Shown here: one piece after another, positions 1 through 10,100 of the stretch
Position numbering within the stretch: the stretch's first letter is position 1
Layout of the letters: each line of letters begins with the position of its first letter
Source of the DNA: Chloromonas sp. AAM2
Lineage: Eukaryota; Chlorophyta; Chlorophyceae; Chlamydomonadales; Chlamydomonadaceae
Assembly: GCA_004335635.1 (NCBI GenBank)
Contig: QAXH01002534.1
Location: 1 to 15,196, forward strand
DNA: 15,196 nt
Reading direction: 5' to 3'
Translations under genes and position numbers: made by a program
Notes under the pieces: model-generated
The model's database searches: none
What the model was told of the DNA's origin: nothing
Seen by the model: only the letters and a program-made list of their open reading frames with translations

Positions 1-629
1 GTGGGCAGGGCGCAGACGGCTGCGTGTGGCATGTGAGTGGGAGCGAGGCGGGTTTGTATGACTCACGACCTGGGACTGCGGGATGCCCAAGGAAGTAGTG
101 TGCTGAACCACAGTGCATGCCCGCCGAACCCAAGTGCATGCACCATCGCACGTCTACCCCATGCACAGCACACACATGTCTACATGCTAGGCCTTGCCTT
201 CACCTAGGCTAACGGACAGGCAATCGATGAGCAGATGGCCGTGATGAAAGTTGCAAAGAGCCTCTAAACAAGACACCCGTGGTATTCTTGTTTCGTGCCC
301 ACTTATCACACATACTACACATTCGAACTGTTGGCCACTGAAGGACTAGCCTTGCAAAACACAGGAAAGAAGGATCGAACGCCATCTAAAAGCAGCTATG
401 TGCAGCATCATGCTCAAATTGGGCAGGTTCTGCAACGCTTGGTATAGCTGGGGGATACCAAGCTTTGGGGTTGGACGCCATTTGAAGTCAAGCATGTCCA
501 AGCTAGCACAGCATCTGGGCAGGCTGAACGCGTGTTGGAGAAAGGTGTTTGCCAGTTCTGGGACAATTCTTGTGTCCCACACTATAGCCGCTGTATTTGT
601 TAGATTGGGTAAGCTGAAGTTGTGTTTTC

Positions 630-928
630 AGGTGGCTGGTCGAGAATGGCGCACTGGAACACAATGAATCACGGTACGCCCATTAGGAGCATGGGCTGCT
701 GTTTTCATGGCCTGCCCTCGATTCCAGGCCAGCTGTGCATGCGCAGCCGCCAATGCGTACAGAGTCGCCTAAGCGTACAGAGGACAGCTCATGCACAGAG
801 GTGTGCTCAGGTGTGTGCGCACGTACCAACAGTCTTCACACAGGGAGATGGCTCAAACTCTGAAACAGGTGATGAGCTGAGCCCTCTGGCTCCAGGTGGC
901 TGGTTGGGACTCTGGAACACAATGAACT
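630..928. repeat. Diverged direct repeat pair A
   Basis: AGGTGGCTGGT...CTGGAACACAATGAA occurs at 630-668 and again at 894-928 with a small internal length difference. Together with pair B it suggests an old duplication of a few hundred bp, or two copies of a dispersed element. Confidence 0.6.
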
Positions 929-1015
929 ATGCAGTAATGGGCATGGTACCTGCAATAGAAGCTCATCAGGCCTGCCTTAACGGCTGCTGATGCCTAGTGG
1001 TCATGGCCTGCCCTC
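705..1015. repeat. Diverged direct repeat pair B
   Basis: TCATGGCCTGCCCTC is exact at 705-719 and 1001-1015, in the same order relative to pair A. The offset is 296 bp against 264 bp for pair A, so indels followed the duplication. Weaker similarity continues into GCATGC/CATAC and AGCCGCC/AACCGCC. Confidence 0.6.
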
Positions 1016-1104
1016 TGCTGCTAGGGCGGCTCATGCATACATAACCGCCTGTGCCTGTATCTTAAGGCTGGCTTGCCTGTGCATGTACTCAAAGTCCTCA
1101 TGCC

Positions 1105-1109
1105 TTACA
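1105..1109 (-). terminator. Candidate TGTAA poly(A) signal of Pta
   Basis: TGTAA on the minus strand starts 60 nt after the TAG stop. TGTAA is the usual poly(A) signal of chlorophycean nuclear genes, with cleavage shortly downstream. I see no other TGTAA on this strand between here and position 1, so the 3' UTR would be short. Confidence 0.55.
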
Positions 1110-1168
1110 TGGCAGCGCATGGAGCCTCGCTGCATGTGCCTGGCACATGAAGCCGTGCAGTGTACTGC

Positions 1169-4100
1169 CTACGCTGACGTGGCAGCAGCTGGCGTTGCTG
1201 CCGCCTGCTTGCGCGCCTGCTGCGCCTGGATGGAGGTGACGCAGATGGTGTTGATGATGTCGGGGACCGTGCACCCGCGGCTCAGGTCGTTCACAGGCTT
1301 AGTCAGACCCTGCAGAGGGAATGCCAGGCATCAGAAAACTTGAGAGAGTATTGTTATGGGAATCTTATATCATAAGACTACCTGTATATTAGATACCAAA
1401 TTGCATTTATAAACACGCTCAGTGTATGTAAGCCAGGGAACTCTTTTGAGATGCTGACAGGCCTGCCAGAGGTATGAACGTTGGAATTCCATCAAGGTCA
1501 CAAACCGGTTGTGCATGTATTGCTGGTGCAGTGATGCAGTTGACAGTTGTGCTGCTTGTTTTCCTTCCGCCCTTGCCCTTGCTGAGCAGTCCTCCCCTGA
1601 CTGAAGGCCATGGAACACACACACACACACAAACCGGCTGTGCTTGGCTCCAGTGGCGCCAGTGGCACATGTGACCCGCTTGTTGTAGAGAGGGCTACAA
1701 ACTGGCAGTGCCGTTGACTGGAGCCGCTTGTGGTACTGCACACCCTTGAGCTGTGCTGCTTGAGCGGCCATGCGCCTCACGGCGATTTCGGTGCACGTGA
1801 AATGTTAACCCAGCCTGTGTTGTGGGTCCTGATCTTTGGGACCGGTTGCAGCCTGGCCTGCCTGTTCTAAGGTGTGACTGACCTGGTCTCCTGGTCTACA
1901 TGGATGTTCTATGTTTTGGCCTGTCATGCCCGTCCTGCTCGTTGAGCTTGTTTTGCTTCAATGCTCAAAGTACGCCAACTTGTTATATACATGCCCCATG
2001 TGCTTCACCTGCATGACGGGTCCCATGGCGATTGCACCGGACGCCTGCTGCACAGCCTTGTACGTGTTGTTGCCTGAAGCAGGGCGGTAGAAAGGAAAGC
2101 AACTGTAGAATAGATGAAGCACCAAAACCGCACTGGTGCTGGCATCTCAATCCAGTCTACACTTGTGACAACGTAAGTTGCACCCCAGAGCAAGTTGACC
2201 GGCATGCAAAGCGCATGCACGTGCACCCCATGCTGCCCTGCTTCACAGCATAACATACACACACACGCATAAATGCACACACATGCAGGCGTGCATGCAT
2301 ACAGTCGCACATGCACGGACACACACCCGTGTTTAGGTCAGGGAAGATGAACACTGTTGCCTTGCCCGCGACTTCACTGGGTGTCTTAATCTTTTGAGCG
2401 GCAACCTGCACACGCACACGGCCAAGGTCATCACAAGGTCATCACAGTAATGAACAAGAGTTACTCACAGTGAATGTCATCACAACTCGCACAGTCATGA
2501 AAAGACTTACTATTAAGACAGGTACTTGTTGCACTTGGAATGCTAACATCATCGCATAGGTAGCCTGCTGGTTTGTTTGCATGGCCTGGCCCTCAAGCAG
2601 CCTTGCTTGGGTCACCCCAGGTCAGTGTCCACCAAGTGTGCACATGGCTCGTACGCTAGCAAGCCTTGCAAGAGAGGAGGGGCTTCCTTCAGAGCACCCG
2701 CCCCTAACTGAGGAGCTTCGCTCCTTCTCTTCGAGCGGGGGCAAGGCTGGTGACCGTCCTGACAAACTTTGAGCGCTGGAAGGAAACGTTACCAGAGGCA
2801 ACGTTGTGGCGAAAACAGAGAAGAAAGCAAAATAACTATGCCTCTAAAACATTTAATTGCGTCTACCTCTAGGTACATTACCTTGGGGTCAATTGCCGCG
2901 TCATACTGTATGGGTCCCTCCACCTTGATGTTTGGGCGCTGAGACTTGACCAGAGAAACGGCCTGAGAAACCTTCTGGACCTGCACACGTGGGTCCACAA
3001 CACACACGTGGGTCCAAAACACAAACGTCACTCTACTGCGTGATACTGTTCAATGTGTGCTGTATGGACGTGCTTGATGCACGCAAGAGATGTGTCCCAA
3101 GTAAATCGCCATCGCCGCGTAAGTGATACAACAACTTGACTGTTGTTTTCACTCACGTCCGGCCCTGCCCCGCTGCCCAGCGTGGAGTAGGACAGCATGG
3201 CCACCCTTGGCTCGAGCCCGAAGGCGGCCGCTGTGTCAGCGCTGACGGCCGCTATCTGCGCCAGCTCCTCGGCCGTGGGGGTCGGGTTCACGGCGCAGTC
3301 GCCGTACACCAGCACCTGGACAGGGGCCGAAGCAAAACCAGGAGTCACGCGAAGCGGCTATCAGAATGGACATCGGCACACAGTCCGTGCAACTGAGCCG
3401 TGAATGAATGATGCAGGATTGGGCAAGGGACGACAAATGAGGCCCAATTGCAGATTGATAGGCTATTACGGATGATATGATGCCCTTACCTTGTCAGGCA
3501 GGTTATGTAAAGCTTGAGGTAGGTTAGGGTAAGCTCAAATTTCTAATTTTATTCTATTCCTTTCCTATTCTAACATAGAGCATTGTACCACTAGCCTTAC
3601 CTTATCAGGCAGGCACATGAAGAACACCGATGAGACAACTGTCTTGCTGCTACTCCGCAGCACCTGAAGCGGAACCACACACACAGAACCGCACGATGTG
3701 TTGATTTGAGCCTCAAGAACGTGTCCTTGGTAGACGTCACTGCTTCCTGGTTAACAAGCATTGCGTTGACGTTCGTGCATGGCAGTGTTGTGCTTCGATG
3801 TTCTTCATTGCAACACACACATTCCATTTCATGCCATTCCATGCCAGGCCAGTGGCAACAACACATGTGGAGCATGTGTTATAACGGCCCAGAACACAAC
3901 ACAGAACGTCCGCAAACGGCTGCAGCTGCGCCACTGCGCACACCTCCCTGATTGCGTTGTGTTGTCAGATGAGGTACAATTGATTTTTATCTATCATGTT
4001 TGCCACTGCTAGCCTACCCTTGCCTTGTATAATCATCGAAATACGTGGGTGGAAATGTGCAGGAGAAAGCAGCTGGCTCCCTACCTGCATTGCGGGTCTG

Positions 4101-7100
4101 ATGGTTGCCGCCGTGGTGTGCATAGCACCGCTGACCATGCCGTCCGCATCCCCACACGCCACCATCATCACGCCAAACATGTTGATATCGTTCTGCACAT
4201 GCAAGCACACCCCGTCAACTCCTCTTCCTTCCTGCTGTCCAACTCATAGCTGATGGATCTTCCTGATCTTTTTGGTTTCCCTTGGTCAATTCATAGCTGC
4301 AACTTAGGCAGGCGAACCATCTCACCAACTTCAGCCGCACTTTCCTGGCCACTGGGCTTGGGCTCGGCACTGATTTCAGATGAATGAACACACTTAGAGC
4401 ACGAGTAAGCCCAAGGCAGACGATTGTGAAAGCTGAGCAAAGGCTGTTGTGAGGGCAGTCTGCCAACCGCATTTCCCTCGCAGCAGCAAAAATAGAATGC
4501 AAGCTGTTGTGTAGCCTTACAGTAGATGGCCATGAAATTGTGTTGTGTGCACAGGCATGGTCCCCACTGCCTACAAAAGTGCCTCGCGCTCTGGGGTCTG
4601 CACCTGGTTGGTATGGATCACAAAGGTTGGTGACTGCCAATGACACCTACATTAGGTACAAAGGTCAGATCAGTCAACCGCCGCCTACCTTCACCATGTC
4701 ATAAGCCGATGGGCGCATCAGTCCCTTCTTCCTCCTAGCTTCAACCAGCGCATCCGCGTACTTGTCAAGACGATCAGACGTCTGCGGGCAGAAACGGGCG
4801 GACAGGGCATAGAATCGTTCGAGGGTAGGGTTTAGGGTCAGATTAGATGGTGCAACTTGACAGCAGGTTTTGGAAGGCTACAGAATTGGCGGTTCCCTGG
4901 TGACTGCAGCATGGGCCTTGTTCCAGCCTCAGTAACAAAGGATCAGCAAAGCCGCTGGCATTCTAGTGCAAATGGACCCAAGTTGAACTCCTCTACTTCA
5001 GCCCCAATCTCAGGCGACTTGAGAAAGGCAGGCGGGTACAGGTGCGTGATGACGGGTGACATTGAACTCAGGTCCATTTGTCAGCCCCTCATTGTTGACC
5101 GGAAATGGATCCCTGACAGTCTTATCACACGAATTGAAGCCCTCATCCCTGCTTCCACTTCAGAACACCATGCCCTACCTACCATGGGGTCGTGCACCGT
5201 GACTCCCGTGAGGTCGATGCCCAGCCGCTTTGCCTCCGCCTGCACCTTCTCCGCGTTGCCCAGGAGCGTCACGCGAGCAAACCCGCGTGCAGTCACCTCC
5301 GCTGCCGCCGTCAGAATGCGGGGGTCGGAGGACTGCACACAGAAAACAGGTATAAATGCGACAAGTTGAGGGAAAGATGATCATGTGTGCGATGGCTGCA
5401 CAAGGAGCATGCATAGATGCATTTCTTTACCAGCATATGCAGGTACAGCTCTGTGTCGGCATCAGCATCCAACCGAGCATATGCAGCCGAGTGACAGCAA
5501 TAATGCCAACCGAGGCACCATAAGTGGGAGGTTGTGTTGACGCCTGGGCGCATTTCAGGTGGTGTTTTGGAAGATACAGCTTGTTCTGCCATCGACTGCC
5601 AGGCTCCTGCATTTTTATGACTTCTCGCTTTATGACTCATATTGATTGACTCCGAGTTTTTTTGTCCCTGAGTTGCGGGACACATCCCTTATGCGCATTG
5701 CGCGCATCGACACGGATGTAAAAAGAAAACAACAACAACAACAACCACACAAGGCAACAGAACATCCACAAGGCGCAACAATACGAATCCTTCCACCCTG
5801 CCACATGATCACTCAGGTGCTCGGTCAGTGCTGTCAACTCACCCGCCGCCCTCTGCATGTTCGTCTCTCGCTCCCTGCCTAGCTGAAATGATAACCCGTT
5901 GTCGATCTGCCCTCATCACCTCTGCTTCTTGCAGCACGCTTTACCGCCCCATTGCTTCTTGCAGCACGCTTTACCGCCCCACTGGCCCTGTCCGTCCACC
6001 TCTCCGACCCTCGCCCACTCTTGCCCATCAGTCTCCCTGCCCCCTGCTCCCCACCACTGGAGATAGATAGATAGATAGATTGATAGATAGATTGATAGAT
6101 AGATAGACAGCCGCTTCCCACCTCAGGCAGAACAATGCGCTGTGGGTCCCTGAGGCACTGCCCCTTGAGGTTGTGGGTGAACATCTTGGGTGTCATCACC
6201 CCAGCGGGTGCCATGTGAGCACCCCGCACAACGCCATCGGCGTCAATGTACCTGGGACAGGGGCAAATCATCCTCAAGCATGGCTTTACACCTGGAGCTG
6301 GGGTGGAAAACTGTGCGTGGCCACCTGGTTGCGAGCGGCCGCAACCCAAAGCCAACAGGCAAACAGCGCAAGCTAGAACCAACGACTCGCCTCGTTGACT
6401 GAAATGTGCGGGCTTGCCCTGTTTGTTGCACGTAAGTGGCTGCATAGCCTTTGATCAAAAGCGAGAGCACTAGAGCAGGCATTGCTATGCCCAGTCACGC
6501 ATTGCCTGCTGAGAGGCGCTCAGTTCAGACTTGATTGGCACACATGAGTGGCACACATGAGTGGCACACATGAGTGGCACACATCGTTGACACACGTGAT
6601 TGGCACACGTGATTGGCACACGTAATTGGAACACATGATTGGCACACATGATTGGCACACATGATTGGCACACGTGATTGGCACACATGATTGGCGATTC
6701 ATCATACTGAAGCCAAGATGCCACACCCACATCAAGCACCACCTAGCGCCAACCCTTAGCATAGTCAAGCCTCTGGACAGTGCAAGCACTGCCAGGCCCT
6801 GTGTGGCACGTGCACTCACTTGTCGAACAGTATCTTTGCCTGCACGATCTTGCGAGTGGAAGTGGGGAGCATGGAGGGCTGGCGGGAAACCTTGCGGAGC
6901 GAGTCCAGGACCTGGAAGTGTACCGTACGATTGTATGTCGCAAGAATCAATTGAACCTTTCTGGAGGCAAAGAGTAATCACAGATACTGCAAGAACTAGC
7001 CAAAATCTCCACTGGTAAGGTAACATCAGGTGGTGGGGTGCGTCTACACAAATGGCAACAGATTGAATGCATTGGCATCAGTCTGCTCGGCATCTTGCCG

Positions 7101-10100
7101 TCATTTCACCCACTTGACTGGTATGTAAACCTTAACCCAAAGCCAAACTCCATCCCTCAATTGGTGTAGCATACCAAGGCAGACATAAACTCAGGACCTG
7201 TGGCTGATGATGAGAGACAATCCAGGGTGCGTCCACTCGAAAGGGTTACCTCAAACATTGGTTGTTCACTGAGCAGCACAGGCAGCTGCACCCCGTTGGA
7301 CCCGTTGGACCCCTCCATGCCGGCAAAGATGCGCGTGACGGCGTCCCTGAGGCGCAACAGGGCAGGGGGCGGTAAGGATCTGGGACTACTGATGCAGACT
7401 ACATCAGGGGCGGTTTCTATTCGAATAATTTTTTTGAATAGTTTTTTGGGGGGGCCTAACGCACCAAGCGCAGACCCTAGCAAGCCATGCAAGCGTCGAG
7501 ATTGATATTGTCCTGGCCAACACCCAGGCCTGAGCGACAGAAGGAGGAAAGGATGCACGAGTCAAAGCAGTAGGGTAGCTTGGGCTAGGATTGAGCAGAG
7601 GGTAGACTTGGTATGGCTAGGAGAGTTCGTGCCACAGCAGCTTGTTTGTTTGTTTGTTTGTTTGTTTGTTTGTTTGTTTGTTTGTTTGTTTGTTTGTTTG
7701 TTTGTCTTCGTTTCACTTTTGAGCCCTAGAGCTGATCAGTGTGTATCTCCCTTCATACAGAAAAAAAGAGAAAAAGAATGGGCGGCCAACCAGCAGATCC
7801 CACTCGCACAAACACGAGACTCCTGTACCTATCATCACTGTGTCAGGATGAGATTCTACCAGTTACCCTCGGCTTACTTGGCGTAGCGCCTGCCCTCCAT
7901 GCTGATGCCGGCCTTCGTGAGCAAAACGCCAGAAACCGACGGACCTGTGATGGACACCTGGGCAAAGGATACAGGACACACAGGACACGCTCAAAGTGCC
8001 GCCTCATGAACAGCTCTAGGTCAGCGTCAAGCAACGAAAGCATAGTGATGAGCTGAGCATGGCTGTCATGCAAACTGCAGCACGTATCGTACGAACACCA
8101 GCAGGCAAGCTCGTGGGCGTACATGTATTGGTTGCATCATGGGGTCCATCTTGAGTGACGATCCCAGCACGGCTGTCATTCAAACTCACACCGCATCCCC
8201 TTGCTGCCTCCCACACACCATTCCCTTGAACGTGGAGCATGTTGACAGTCAGAGCTTTGCGACGCTGCACCCACTGCACCCGTGAGACCCTTGAAAATAA
8301 TGAGCCTGGGCAGAGGTAAGCGGGGATGGGCAAAAGATTAGAACATCAAACTGATTCTGTACTAGGCGGAGGCACGTTTCATGCCCACCCAGCTCACCAG
8401 CGCGCCCCATGCACTTGCCCCACCTGAGCCGCCAGCAGTCCCAGCACAATGTCCAGTCTGTCCTGACTGGTCACCACCAGAGGGCAGATGGACTCCTTGG
8501 GTCGCTCGTCAAGCATCTCTAACAACTCCTCAACCCTGGAAAACACAAAAGGAAAACAATTCGCCATCAGACCTGATGTTCCATACTCACAGGGATCAAG
8601 TACCCCTTCTCATGAGTTGTGCTCCATGGCTCTGTGGCTGGAGATACCAAACCGATGTTCACCAAACCGATTCCACAAAATCGAGATGGAGTCGGAGGGT
8701 ATCGATCCCCCTACCTCCCGCATGCTAAGCGGGCGCTCTACCATGTGAGCTACGACCCCGGATCGCCACGTCGGGATCAAGATTCGTACCAACCTAGTCG
8801 GGACAAGCAAGGTCAGCATGCAAAGCGCGTCCTGCATTCGGCACGCGAGCTTTCCAGCATGTTCTGGGACGTGTGTTGCTTTGCTGCCTGGTCTTCCGTG
8901 ACAGATGGTCACATCAATTTTTTCTGGGGCGAGTGCACAGCTAAACATAGTTTAAACACAACACAGGCTCAAGTCTTGATTGCATGCCGTTGGTACTCGC
9001 AGTAGACGATCTCCTTATCAGGCAATACCTTCGAGCCCTGGACATGGCCGCATCAGGTCAACTCAAAACACCATTTTGACATTCCGACACCCCACAAATC
9101 ATCCCAGCCCACCATGCACCTTCGTCGCAAAAGTATGGCTCACCTCTGGCTCGCCACGATCACGTCACTGAACTCCTTGTCCAGGTTCACGTTGCAACCA
9201 AACAACAGGGAACACCCCAGATTGGCCACAATCTGATCAAGCCTGCGCACATCAAGTCATTGATTGGCCATATGAAGAGGCCACAGCAAGCCAGACAAAA
9301 ATCCCATAACGTGTTATCCCAAACTCTACCCACATACTGCTCAACGCCTTGCCACATGCAGCTGAGCCGTCCAGGTGTATTCTGCTTGTGGTGTAGTAGC
9401 TTAACCATTGGGCAATGGCAGCCTGTGCAATCCATGCAGGTCATGGGACTGTCGACCAAGGAGGATGAGATAATCCCCACAGTGTGAGGCAGGGGCATTT
9501 TAAACTCAATCAGACACCCCACAGTGGGTACGCTTGCATACTAGATACACTGTGTCACACTGTTTTACTAAATAACACGATCTTAACAGTTCCTGTGTGT
9601 TTGACCAAGCATGTCAAGACATCCCGGACAAGTACTGAGAAGAGTTATCACATAAGTTCTAATAAGGCAGTTGCTCTGGGTTAGCTGCACTTTGCAAGGA
9701 AGGCCCAATACAGGCAGCCACGCATCAACATCAACACAAGGTGACTGCCTATGTTCATTTCACTTGGCTGTCGTGTCCTCCCACCTGACACTGGCCAGGA
9801 TGGGATCCACTGGTATGGCGCCTGCAAAGGTGAGGCCCTCCTTCTCAAAACGACCGCGCAACTGCAGGGCATCGGGACGAAGCTGCAGTGGTAAGCAACG
9901 TATATAGATAGCTATAGTCGGACAGACACATACATTGTCATCAGATAACAGTCAATTACTGAATAATAAACGGACAAGGAAGTCACGGCGTCAGTAGATA
10001 ACAAAACTATCCGAATGAATAAACGCATTATGTGCATCGGTCGCGCACCTGGTTTGTGAGCTGCGTATGCTGTGCCACAGGCACCTGGTTGAGCACCACC

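Larger units (their letters stand above)
1..1104. other. Intergenic region without a supported gene
   Basis: No frame on either strand shows recognisable protein similarity with splice support. It holds diverged direct repeats (separate entries) and a weak possible exon end at 3-98 on the plus strand. Short open frames here look like chance. Confidence 0.6.
1169..6251 (-). other. PTA_PTB catalytic domain (exons 14-23)
   Basis: Residues about 450-785 form the acetyl/butaryl phosphotransferase fold that binds CoA and acetyl-phosphate. Visible conserved positions include Arg589 (in TIRP), Arg651 (in EPRVAM), the SYST run at 656-659, and Ser758-Arg759 followed seven residues after the serine by Asp765. 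These last match the Ser309/Arg310/Asp316 set studied in Methanosarcina thermophila Pta. All catalytic candidates I looked for are present, so the enzyme is expected to be active. One deviation is at the domain's start: the usual Gly after LPE is Ser (LPESSDPR, 473-480), at the exon 14/15 junction. Confidence 0.85.

Noticed and set aside
2406..2530. Intronic C/D-box snoRNA around the GTGATGA motifs on the minus strand
   Set aside because: Box C-like motifs are present but I find no CTGA box D at proper spacing and no closing stem.
4828..4842. Interstitial telomere (TTTAGGG-type)
   Set aside because: Only about one and a half units; not above chance.
4857..5369. 170-codon plus-strand open frame
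   Set aside because: It lies antisense across Pta exon 15 and intron 15, has no recognisable motif, and the minus-strand exon is clearly conserved.
6533..6695. CRISPR-like array
   Set aside because: The 13-bp units are directly contiguous with no spacers, and the DNA is nuclear eukaryotic.
7608..7886. Plus-strand frame with a [10 protein letters not shown] repeat that mimics a membrane segment
   Set aside because: It is the translation of the TTTG microsatellite inside a Pta intron.
8610..8948. Minus-strand frame across the tRNA region
   Set aside because: It translates the tRNA gene itself.
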